Below are positions 16,532-24,436 of a stretch of 34,596 nt of DNA, piece after piece. The notes below the pieces were generated by a model, which had not been told where the DNA came from, did no database searches, and saw only the letters and a program-made list of their open reading frames with translations. The stretch spans positions 1 through 34,596 of the forward strand of contig JAOUOR010000015.1 in NCBI GenBank assembly GCA_029880245.1. Direction: 5' to 3'. Both the position numbers and the translations under genes were made by a program. How positions within the stretch are numbered: position 1 is the stretch's first letter; every line of letters starts with the position of its first letter. The stretch comes from Alphaproteobacteria bacterium (GTDB lineage Bacteria; Pseudomonadota; Alphaproteobacteria; Micavibrionales; Micavibrionaceae).

Positions 16532-18415
16532 TTAAACTGTAATCAAATTACCAGAACTTTCCAGTGCCGCTGCATCTGTCAGACCAATCGGACCATAAAA
16601 TGTGGCAATCTGCACGAAATTATCCGCACCACCATCAACATCAACGCTTAGGTAAAATTCAGTGGGAGCAAAGTAAATATCATAGCTATTATCCGTAATT
16701 TGAACAAAGTCTGTGATAGCATCTGTTAGCGGGTCATAGCCAATCAATAGATCGGAAATATCCAACATATCGCCTTCAGATATATCAAAGTCCACGATAG
16801 TATCAATATCTGTGAAAGCTGAATCTGCCTCAAATACAAAGGTATCAGCCCCTCTTTCACCTAAGAGAAGATCTCTACCAGCCCCACCATAAAGAACGTC
16901 ATCATGGTCTCCTCCGAACAATACATCATCACCGTTGCCACCATAAAGAGTATCATTACCTCTGCCTCCCAATAAAAAATCATTACCATCTTCACCAAAG
17001 ATGTAATCATCACCATTTTTACCTGCTGCAGTATCATCGCCGGCGCCTAAGAACATTTTATCGTTAGTATTACCGTTGCTCTTAAAAAAATTGTCTCCAT
17101 CATCGCCAAGAGTGACATTCTGGGTTGGGTTAACCGTCACGAATACGGTTGCTGTATCCACGCCGCCTTGTCCGTCAAGCACAGTATATTCGAAGCTATC
17201 TTCACCGAAGAAGTCAACGCCGGGCGTGTAGGTAAATGTCCCATCCGCATTAAGCGTAACACTGTTACCGCCGGATGTTGCAAAAACACCGGCTTGAACA
17301 CTTAAAACATCTCCCTCAATGTCAAAATCTGCACCACTTCCGTTATCGGCAAGAACATTTCCTGATAATTGTACTATCTCATCTGTTGTGAAGAAGTCAT
17401 CCAACGCATCAGGCGCATCATTAACCGAATTGATTGTTATATCAATATTTGCCACTGACGTACCACCATTCCCATCACTAACCGTGTAGCTCAATGTTTC
17501 CGATCCATTAAAGTTCGCATTTGGTGTATAGGTAATGGTGTTATCGGCATTCACAACTGCTGTACCTTTCACAGCGCCACTAACAGCAGTAACAACAAGT
17601 GCATCGCCATCAGGATCAGAATCATTGCCAAGCACATTAATTATAACAGAAGAATCTTCATCAACTGTTGCTATGTCATCTTGAAGAACCGGATTCTCGT
17701 TACCTGGCATGCTAAATGGCGTAAACACACCATTTTCGTATGTTCCGTCAAAAAAATGCAGCCTTTCAACATTAAAGATTGTATCTATCCCGAAATAGCC
17801 ATAATTATCCCCAACAGTCAGGCTATCAGCATTCACAGTAATACTAGCATCGGAAAAATTCATCGCATATGCGGCAACATCGTCGCCATCACCACCATCA
17901 ATGGTGTTATTTCCTGAGTCGAACATAATAAATAAATCAGAACCCTCTTCTCCATACAAATAATCGTCGCCATCACCACCAACAAGTAAATCACCACCAA
18001 AGCCACCGTAAATCGTATCATTACCTGGACCACCGTGTAGAAGATCCCAACCATCATTACCATATATTATATCATCTCCGGCATTTGCGTATACAAGATC
18101 ATGGCCATTACCGGCATATATAGTCATATTTCCCAGTATATACGTTGTACTGGCAAGGTTTATAATATCATCGCCATCACCAGAAGCTATCTCATCAATA
18201 TCCTTTATAAGTTGGTTGCCATTACTATCCTCTATATTGAAGAAGTCATTATAAAGCGTCCCAAACAGCCTATCGTAATCGGTTATTGTTCCATAATACG
18301 GAGTGGTATCAATACCGTATATACCATCTACAAATGGCCCTGACCCGTCATAAGGATTATCAAAGAACTGAGTAATCGACTGAAACAGCACAGGTGTAAA
18401 ATAATAATCGGTCAT
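16532..18415 (-). CDS. RTX/cadherin-like secreted calcium-binding protein (type I secretion substrate)
   Basis: A 627-residue acidic protein without an N-terminal signal peptide. Residues about 75-180 contain GGxGxDxxx nonapeptides (for example GGPGNDTIYGGFGGDLL). Two tandem cadherin/Big_9-like beta domains follow at about 240-335 and 335-430 (NVLGNDSDPDGDALVV, then TFTYTPGVDFFGEDSF). A second nonapeptide block spans about 455-525. The last 95 residues (DTIVDF, then SVDVDGGADNFVQIATF to the end) are a type I secretion target region resembling the C-terminus of the epimerase at 20254. Calcium should fold it outside the cell. No catalytic domain is recognisable, so an adhesin or matrix protein binding the polysaccharide is the best guess. 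No ABC exporter is in the window. Confidence 0.88.
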   Translation of the reverse strand: MTDYYFTPVLFQSITQFFDNPYDGSGPFVDGIYGIDTTPYYGTITDYDRLFGTLYNDFFNIEDSNGNQLIKDIDEIASGDGDDIINLASTTYILGNMTIYAGNGHDLVYANAGDDIIYGNDGWDLLHGGPGNDTIYGGFGGDLLVGGDGDDYLYGEEGSDLFIMFDSGNNTIDGGDGDDVAAYAMNFSDASITVNADSLTVGDNYGYFGIDTIFNVERLHFFDGTYENGVFTPFSMPGNENPVLQDDIATVDEDSSVIINVLGNDSDPDGDALVVTAVSGAVKGTAVVNADNTITYTPNANFNGSETLSYTVSDGNGGTSVANIDITINSVNDAPDALDDFFTTDEIVQLSGNVLADNGSGADFDIEGDVLSVQAGVFATSGGNSVTLNADGTFTYTPGVDFFGEDSFEYTVLDGQGGVDTATVFVTVNPTQNVTLGDDGDNFFKSNGNTNDKMFLGAGDDTAAGKNGDDYIFGEDGNDFLLGGRGNDTLYGGNGDDVLFGGDHDDVLYGGAGRDLLLGERGADTFVFEADSAFTDIDTIVDFDISEGDMLDISDLLIGYDPLTDAITDFVQITDNSYDIYFAPTEFYLSVDVDGGADNFVQIATFYGPIGLTDAAALESSGNLITV

Positions 18416-18470
18416 GTATTTTCCCCCTTAATGAATATTTACATGTTAAAAAAATAAAAGCTGAACAAGA

Positions 18471-18508
18471 CATATATTAAAAAACTTATGTAAACGCAAC
18501 ATTTTTTT
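18471..18508 (-). promoter_or_regulatory. Candidate sigma70-type promoter of the RTX gene with upstream A-tract
   Basis: Read on the minus strand: a run of seven A (18502-18508), then a -35 box TTGCGT (18494-18499), a 17-base spacer and a -10 box TATATG (18471-18476). Transcription would begin about 50 bases before the RTX start at 18415. The same GTTGCGTT plus A-tract arrangement precedes algF. Confidence 0.55.
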
Positions 18509-18569
18509 ATGAAAAAATATATGCCCTACTGAAAAAATCCAGTAAAATCCTTATTAATCAAGGAAATAG

Positions 18570-20012
18570 TCAAAACTGAAAATATAAAAAAGGTGAGTAA
18601 CTCATAGCAATTAATCGGGTGACTGCAACTATAAATAATGCAAACACGGCAACTTGTATAATCATCCCGGGTTTGGTTTGCATCGCCATACTTCCCTTAG
18701 ATAGCTCAACGGGAATACGATTTTTCTCGAAATGCGGCGCGATAAAGACCAGTAATAATCCAGCAAACATGGCTACCAAATGTATACCTTTAACTTGCCA
18801 TATCAAAGCATCGCTAAGCCCTATTCCATTCATCCCCAGCATCGCATAATAAAATGCAAACGCTGATTCCACACTATGAGCACGGAACAGCACCCATCCT
18901 ATCATGACAAAAATAAATGTCATGAACATCGTTGAATAGCGCTTTAAAATACTTTCCGGTGCATTTGGATCAACTCCAACTATACGCTCAATGGCTAGTA
19001 TAATCCCGTGCCATGCCCCCCAGAGGATAAAAGTCCAGTTTGCACCGTGCCATAACCCGCCCAAAAGCATAGTCAGAAACAGATTTATATAAGTTCTGAC
19101 CTTACCCTTACGGCTCCCGCCAAGCGGAATATACAGATAATCACGAAGCCATGTAGAAAGGCTAATATGCCACCTACGCCAAAATTCTGTTATAGAACGG
19201 CTTATATAGGGATTATTGAAGTTCTCGATAAAACGGAATCCCATCATTAAAGCAAGCCCCACAGCCATTTCACTATAGCCTGCAAAATCGTAATAAAGCT
19301 GGATTGTGTAGGCAATCGTGCCCAACCACGCATCTGCCATAGTCGGATTTTCAAGCGCAAAAGCTGCATCAGCCAAAGGCGCAACAGAGTCCGCAATCAA
19401 AACCTTTTTGGCAAATCCACACATAAAGCGATATGCCCCTTCCGAGAACTTATCATAGCTGTGCGTACGCGAAGTAAACTGCCATGCGAGATCCTTATAG
19501 CGCAGAACAGGACCGGCAATAAGATGCGGAAAAAGCGTAATAAACGCTGCAAAATCAAAGAGATTTTTGGTTGCCGGTGTATCTTGCCGCCAGACATCAA
19601 CAATATAGCTGATAGCATGAAAGACAAAGAACGAAATACCGATAGGTAATAACACTTCAACGATACCCGTTGCCGGCTCCAATCCAAAACTTTCCAGCAT
19701 CGAATGAAAACTGCTTACACCGAAATTATAATATTTGTAATAGCCCAAAGTCAGAAGGTTTGCACTCACCCCGACCCTAAGGAACCATTTCGCATTCGGA
19801 TTATCCCTATAACGCTCGATTAAAAGCGCTATAAGCCAGCTACCTCCTATTATTGCGTAAAGCATAAACAGGAAGTCCAAACGCCACCACGCATAAAATA
19901 GGGAACTTCCGAGCAATATGATCATAGAACGCATAAAGCGCGGAGATATGTAATAGACCAACAAAAATATCGGCAAAAAAGCAAAAAGAAATATCGGAGA
20001 TGCAAATACCAT
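18570..20012 (-). CDS. algI: AlgI, MBOAT membrane O-acetyltransferase of alginate
   Basis: A 480-residue polytopic MBOAT protein. It begins with MVFASPIFLFAFLPIF, typical of AlgI, and includes the FRFIENFNNPYISRSITEFW segment and RRWHISLSTWLRDYLYIPLGG. It also has GGLWHGANWTF, whose His322 matches in number the essential His322 of Pseudomonas AlgI. AlgI passes acetyl groups from a cytoplasmic donor across the inner membrane to the periplasmic transferases. MBOAT/DltB-like homologues also serve other polymers, but AlgJ, AlgF and AlgX homologues nearby support an alginate role. It is about 40 residues shorter than Pseudomonas AlgI at the C-terminus. It lies downstream of the AlgE-type epimerase, separated by a hairpin terminator, so it may have its own promoter. 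Confidence 0.92.
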   Translation of the reverse strand: MVFASPIFLFAFLPIFLLVYYISPRFMRSMIILLGSSLFYAWWRLDFLFMLYAIIGGSWLIALLIERYRDNPNAKWFLRVGVSANLLTLGYYKYYNFGVSSFHSMLESFGLEPATGIVEVLLPIGISFFVFHAISYIVDVWRQDTPATKNLFDFAAFITLFPHLIAGPVLRYKDLAWQFTSRTHSYDKFSEGAYRFMCGFAKKVLIADSVAPLADAAFALENPTMADAWLGTIAYTIQLYYDFAGYSEMAVGLALMMGFRFIENFNNPYISRSITEFWRRWHISLSTWLRDYLYIPLGGSRKGKVRTYINLFLTMLLGGLWHGANWTFILWGAWHGIILAIERIVGVDPNAPESILKRYSTMFMTFIFVMIGWVLFRAHSVESAFAFYYAMLGMNGIGLSDALIWQVKGIHLVAMFAGLLLVFIAPHFEKNRIPVELSKGSMAMQTKPGMIIQVAVFALFIVAVTRLIAMSYSPFLYFQF

Positions 20013-20041
20013 ATCTAGGCCCTGCCTCTCCTATAGGCCAC

Positions 20042-20081
20042 AAAAAAGATATGCGCCTTTTTTCTTAAAAGAGAAAGGCGC
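20042..20081 (-). terminator. Hairpin terminator between epimerase gene and algI
   Basis: GCGCCTTT at 20053-20060 pairs with AAAGGCGC at 20074-20081, and the stem can be extended by wobble pairs. On the minus strand the stem is followed after five bases by six T (20042-20047). It is placed about 170 bases beyond the stop of the epimerase gene and just upstream of algI, so it probably limits read-through or attenuates algI. Confidence 0.6.
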
Positions 20082-20244
20082 AGGACTATTTTACTTCTTT
20101 TTCTTGTCCCGTTTTTTTTCATAACCATTATTCATTTTTAATAGAATGCGGGACTTTATATAGACACTGGACCCAAAAAAATCCAGTTTTATCTTATAAA
20201 ATAATGATTTATTTCACTTTTTTATCTATAAAGATATAGCCAAT

Positions 20245-20266
20245 GGCCAGCGATTAAACGCTGGCC
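20245..20266. repeat. Perfect inverted repeat spanning the epimerase stop codon
   Basis: GGCCAGCG (20245-20252) and CGCTGGCC (20259-20266) form an 8-base GC-rich stem with loop ATTAAA, and the loop contains the stop codon of the minus-strand epimerase gene. No strong T-run follows on either strand. It may therefore be a message-stabilising 3' hairpin or one part of a two-step terminator with the hairpin at 20053-20081. Confidence 0.6.
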
Positions 20267-22569
20267 GTTGTTGTAAGAGTTATCACACCATCTTCGTATA
20301 GTGTATTGGCATCGCCAAATCCGGTGACACCGACAAGGTTAGCCACTTCCACGAAGTTTTCTCCGTTTGCGGCGCCATCCGCATCAACAGAGACATAAGT
20401 GTTACCATCTCTTTCCGTAAGAAAAAGGAAGTCCGTAATGCTGTCCGTTACAGGATCAAAGCTTAAGACATCTGTAATTTCAAGCGTCTCGCCGTTATTA
20501 ATTCTAAAATCAAGAATGATATCAACACCGGACTGTGTTCCTTGTATGATAAACTTGTCGGAGCCGTCTCCACCCTTCATAACGTCAGCACCATCGCCGC
20601 CATAAAGGATATCATTACCGCTATTACCCCAAAGCTCATCTCCGCCGCCATGGCCAACCAGAATATCATCTCCGGCATAACCTTTGATGACATCAGCCGC
20701 ATTTCCGCCAACAAGAACATCTTGACCGGACGTGCCTTCCACATACATGGAAACCATGGACAAATTACTGTCCAGCTCTACGTTCTCAACACCTTTTTCC
20801 GAAGTAATGAAGTTTTCAATACTCAGATTTTCACCTCTGACACCTGATAAAGTCACGAGACTTACAGCCTGCGCTGAACCCAGATAGCCATCACTATCCA
20901 GCATAATTTCAACATCCGAACCTTGCTGAACAATCTGGATATAACCGGCATCAAAGGCCAGATCACGTGTAAAACCAAGAAATTGTGACGTAATATCTGT
21001 AATATCAATTGTTTCTGCATAATTGAAATCCACAACGACATCACCAGCCTCATTAAGATTGTTAAAGACAAAACTGTCTATACCGGAACTGCCCTTGAGT
21101 TTATCGTGGCCTTCCCCACCAATAAGGATGTCATTGCCGGCATTACCTTCCAAATAATCATCACCGGCTCCACCTATAAGAGTATCGTCACCGGCACGCC
21201 CTTTGAGGGTATCATCGCCAGCTCCGGCTTCCAGTGTATTATTATCCTTATCACCACTCAGGAACAAAGCTTCGATAACTTCCATATCCAACACAGGATC
21301 AGATGTTTCATCAATGACAGGTTCCTGCGTCGTTGTGTCCTGAACCGGAGCAGTCTGAGAATCCTGACTATCTGTCGTCGTAGCGACTTGATCGCCTTGC
21401 AAATAATTATCAGGCAAAGCCGCAGAAATAGATAGCTTGATGTATGTATACGCTGATGAGTCATCCAACAAAACAGACGAATCGTTAAGATTGACATTAT
21501 CTGCGCTTACACCATTACCGGCATAGACATTATTGACCGTCGTGTCGCCGATTTCATTAAAAGCAAAACGTCCCGATATAATGTCATTATTGATAATAAG
21601 GTTGTCATATGTATCACCGGGACCACCCAGACTTCCTGTATAAGGTTTCAGGCTGACCGCATAATTCTCCGAGCGCAGAATATTGCCGTCAATAACAATA
21701 TGATGAGCGCCTTCAAGTTGAATAGCATCCGCGCCATTGCCATAGACATTATTGCCAATAACTTGCGAATATTCAGATTGTTTCAGCAAAATTCCGTTCT
21801 TGCCATTGCCGTAAACTTCATTGTTTTCAATCAAGATATTGTAGTTGAGCATATCCTCCCAACCATCAATAGACTGACTTCCAGAGCCTTTCTGGACAAC
21901 AATACCCTGCTCGCCATTATCGTAGGAAATATTATCACGAAGAACAACGTCATGGCTGTGTGTCACGATGTTAAAACCGTGACGGTCATTGGCATAGGCA
22001 ATATTGTTCTCATAAACCGCATTAGATACGAAATCAGCAATAAAACCGTCCCAACTATTGTGGTGTGCAATACAATCACGAATAGTAAGATTCGTTGTCT
22101 GTTCGTGAGGATTAAACGCAATACGTGATACGTCATGTATCTCTACACGTTCAATCAGAATATTATTATCCGCTTCCGGACTACCGGGCAGAACGCCCGT
22201 TTGAATACCATCAATTTCAGCCGTAACATTTTCGCGGTTACCGTCAATCGTAAGGTCACGAATAATTACATTTTCCGTTACCTCATTCACAGGCGTTCTA
22301 ATGACCCCCGAAATCTTGGTTTCCTGTGTATCCGCAACTTTCAAAATAGTTTCACCAATACCGTCACCAAAAAGCTCCGTATTACTGTAGATACGAATAC
22401 CGCCTTCTGAAGCTTTATCAGTACTGGAAATTATATAGGTTCCGGCTGCCAGATAAACCTGGCCACCTCCGGCATCTCTTGCCGCATCTAATGCAGCCTG
22501 TATAGCCGCGGTATCATCAATATTGTCATTGGGGTTAGCACCGTAATCACGTGGATCATACACAGTCAT
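20254..22569 (-). CDS. AlgE-type extracellular mannuronan C5-epimerase homologue with altered active site
   Basis: A 771-residue secreted protein. Residues 1 to about 370 form a right-handed beta-helix (pectate-lyase-3 type) closely matching the A-module of Azotobacter AlgE enzymes, which turn mannuronate into guluronate in the polymer. There follow a Thr/Gln-rich linker (about 395-435), an RTX block (about 445-500) with a beta domain, a second RTX block (about 620-690), and a C-terminal type I secretion region. The substrate-site residues Asp179, Arg196 and His197 match AlgE4 positions 178, 195 and 196. However, the catalytic YGFDPHE motif reads IAFNPHE at 150-156: Tyr is Ile and Asp is Asn, with His155 kept. 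Activity is therefore doubtful and a binding role is possible. A strong AGGAG site precedes the start. Confidence 0.9.
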   Translation of the reverse strand: MTVYDPRDYGANPNDNIDDTAAIQAALDAARDAGGGQVYLAAGTYIISSTDKASEGGIRIYSNTELFGDGIGETILKVADTQETKISGVIRTPVNEVTENVIIRDLTIDGNRENVTAEIDGIQTGVLPGSPEADNNILIERVEIHDVSRIAFNPHEQTTNLTIRDCIAHHNSWDGFIADFVSNAVYENNIAYANDRHGFNIVTHSHDVVLRDNISYDNGEQGIVVQKGSGSQSIDGWEDMLNYNILIENNEVYGNGKNGILLKQSEYSQVIGNNVYGNGADAIQLEGAHHIVIDGNILRSENYAVSLKPYTGSLGGPGDTYDNLIINNDIISGRFAFNEIGDTTVNNVYAGNGVSADNVNLNDSSVLLDDSSAYTYIKLSISAALPDNYLQGDQVATTTDSQDSQTAPVQDTTTQEPVIDETSDPVLDMEVIEALFLSGDKDNNTLEAGAGDDTLKGRAGDDTLIGGAGDDYLEGNAGNDILIGGEGHDKLKGSSGIDSFVFNNLNEAGDVVVDFNYAETIDITDITSQFLGFTRDLAFDAGYIQIVQQGSDVEIMLDSDGYLGSAQAVSLVTLSGVRGENLSIENFITSEKGVENVELDSNLSMVSMYVEGTSGQDVLVGGNAADVIKGYAGDDILVGHGGGDELWGNSGNDILYGGDGADVMKGGDGSDKFIIQGTQSGVDIILDFRINNGETLEITDVLSFDPVTDSITDFLFLTERDGNTYVSVDADGAANGENFVEVANLVGVTGFGDANTLYEDGVITLTTTASV

Positions 22570-22863
22570 GGAGTTCTCCTTTTACGCAAATAGTCGAAAC
22601 ACAACGCAGATTATATTTTTTGTTGTCTTATATTTTATTAGTCTTTGCTAATTTTATAGAAAGATGATTATTTCTATTGATAACGAATGTATCTTTACTT
22701 TCCTGATCTAATACTAATCAGCATTAGGTTAATTTTTGATGAACATAAAAACATAAGTTTTCTGCGGAGTTTCAACTTTATATTGATTAAAATTTTAGAT
22801 AATTATGTACTAAGAATGAAAGGTATTTTTGATATTAGTCAAAAGTTAATGGTGGACAATATC
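22570..22863 (-). promoter_or_regulatory. AT-rich 294-base leader of the epimerase gene
   Basis: This is the longest gap in the window, between the alg8 stop and the epimerase start. It is strongly AT-rich and I see no credible gene in it on either strand. On the minus strand there is a perfect TATAAT (22610-22615) 41 bases before the start codon, with a poor -35 region, and a strong AGGAG ribosome binding site. The epimerase thus seems to have its own promoter and is not simply part of an algD-alg8 transcript. No convincing terminator for alg8 was seen. Confidence 0.45.
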
Positions 22864-24387
22864 TTAGCTAAAGATCCAATAAGGAACTTCCATTACACCG
22901 GAGAAGAAACCGACCAGCGCAACAAACACTGTCATAGCTATGCCATAGACATAATGAGATGTAAATTTCACAAATTTTGTTTGCCAACCACTCATGCCAC
23001 GTTGCAATTTCGTTTTTTGGCGCGTCCATGATTGCTGGTCGAGTCGGAAAAACACGAAAGTCTTAATGACTGAGCCCCATATCTGGTTGTAATAGATCAA
23101 AAACGGATAATACCAACTGAGTACAGGACGCGAGGTCAGCAACATCAAAGTCATTATCCAGCGCGTAAACCCAATCCACGCAATATAAATAGGGAAGAAC
23201 GCAACAGAATGTTTAATGACAAGCATGATCGCAAAAACCGGACCGGCCAATGATGTCCACATGGAAATTCTCTGGTCAACCACACACCACCAAACAAACA
23301 GCCCTACTCTGTGTGGGCCCAATCTAACGGCACGACCATTTGTGCGCAGCATATTCCCAAACCAACGGAACATAAGTTGTGTCGAAGCCCGCAGGAAATA
23401 CGGTGATGGAGGATGCTCAACCGTCATGACAACAGTATCGGGAATATAAAGCATGTCATAGCCGCGCTTGATAACCCAATACCAGCTTGATTTATCATCC
23501 CCCGTCAAAAACTTGAATTTACCCAGACGCCAGTGATCAATCGAATCGTTTTGCACGTCATGTATAAAATCAGGATCAGTAATAATCTCGGCGCGAAACA
23601 TCGACATCCGTCCCGTAAGTGTCAAAACCTTTTTGGATAAAGCAACAGAGTTCATTAGAATCTGGCGCTGCGCGAATCGCAAATGGTGCCACTCACGGAT
23701 AATCTTGCTGCCCTTAACATGACATTCCTCATCCGTAGTCAAAGCCCCAAGATTCGGCATATATTTGAAGAACGGCGCACATTTGCGAATTAGCCCCTCG
23801 CCAAGAATCGAATCACCGTCAATCACAGCCACAACAGCATCAGGCGCAGGCATATCACGGGATATCGCGCGAAAACCCTGAGCAAGTCCATCGCGCTTTC
23901 CAGTACCGGGAATCCGGACAATCTGGAGCTTTACATGCCCGGGAGGATCAAGCATCTCGAAAATCTGCTTAAACATAATCTCATCGGACATTTCGACAAT
24001 AGAGGCAACAATCGTTGCAGGAACACCGCAATTAATCGCTTCTCGAATAGCGGCTGCATAAACTTCACCGGCGGTCTGTGCCTCGATCCGAAAGGCCGTG
24101 ACCAGCAAATACACATGAGACGGCATTAACTCATCAATTCGGGAATCAACCTCACGGCGCATTTTGGGAAATACATATCTATGATATATAACAGAACGCG
24201 TAAAATGAATTAGGCCCCAACTATAGCGCCAGACAGCCAACCCCCCGACAACGAGGATAAACTGTGTCGATGAAGGATCCAGCGCCACAGCAGGTAAAGT
24301 GGAGACAAGGACGATCAATAATACTGTATAAACAGTAAAACCGAACGTCCCTTTGGGAAGAAACGATTTCCGACCAAAGTCTTCCAT
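22864..24387 (-). CDS. alg8: Alg8, mannuronan synthase (membrane GT2)
   Basis: A 507-residue inner-membrane processive glycosyltransferase that polymerises GDP-mannuronic acid and moves the chain to the periplasm. Two N-terminal membrane helices precede the GT-A core. Visible motifs are VIDGDS (about 189-193), the TGDDKSSWYW acceptor-site region (about 295-304, the TED-like position) and Q-L-M-F-R-W (337-342), the QxxRW-type product-binding motif. Several C-terminal helices follow. The frame is open to 24486, but that extension overlaps algD. The ATG at 24387 has a clear GAAGGG ribosome binding site and gives a length close to the 494 residues of Pseudomonas Alg8. It lies 49 bases after algD. 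The partner Alg44 is not in the window. Confidence 0.94.
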   Translation of the reverse strand: MEDFGRKSFLPKGTFGFTVYTVLLIVLVSTLPAVALDPSSTQFILVVGGLAVWRYSWGLIHFTRSVIYHRYVFPKMRREVDSRIDELMPSHVYLLVTAFRIEAQTAGEVYAAAIREAINCGVPATIVASIVEMSDEIMFKQIFEMLDPPGHVKLQIVRIPGTGKRDGLAQGFRAISRDMPAPDAVVAVIDGDSILGEGLIRKCAPFFKYMPNLGALTTDEECHVKGSKIIREWHHLRFAQRQILMNSVALSKKVLTLTGRMSMFRAEIITDPDFIHDVQNDSIDHWRLGKFKFLTGDDKSSWYWVIKRGYDMLYIPDTVVMTVEHPPSPYFLRASTQLMFRWFGNMLRTNGRAVRLGPHRVGLFVWWCVVDQRISMWTSLAGPVFAIMLVIKHSVAFFPIYIAWIGFTRWIMTLMLLTSRPVLSWYYPFLIYYNQIWGSVIKTFVFFRLDQQSWTRQKTKLQRGMSGWQTKFVKFTSHYVYGIAMTVFVALVGFFSGVMEVPYWIFS

Positions 24388-24436
24388 CTTGAACCCTTCT
24401 TTCTCCGTATGAGTAATATGATGATGACCCGAATAA

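Noticed and set aside
16850-18130. Short-period DNA repeats that could suggest a CRISPR or satellite array
   Set aside because: They follow the 27-base period of RTX nonapeptide codons, are imperfect at the DNA level and lie in an intact reading frame. The same holds for 20560-20720 and 21090-21230.
22687-23031. Plus-strand open frame of 114 codons in the gap before alg8
   Set aside because: Its second half runs antisense through the C-terminus of Alg8, there is no ribosome binding site, and the residue composition is that of AT-rich spacer DNA.
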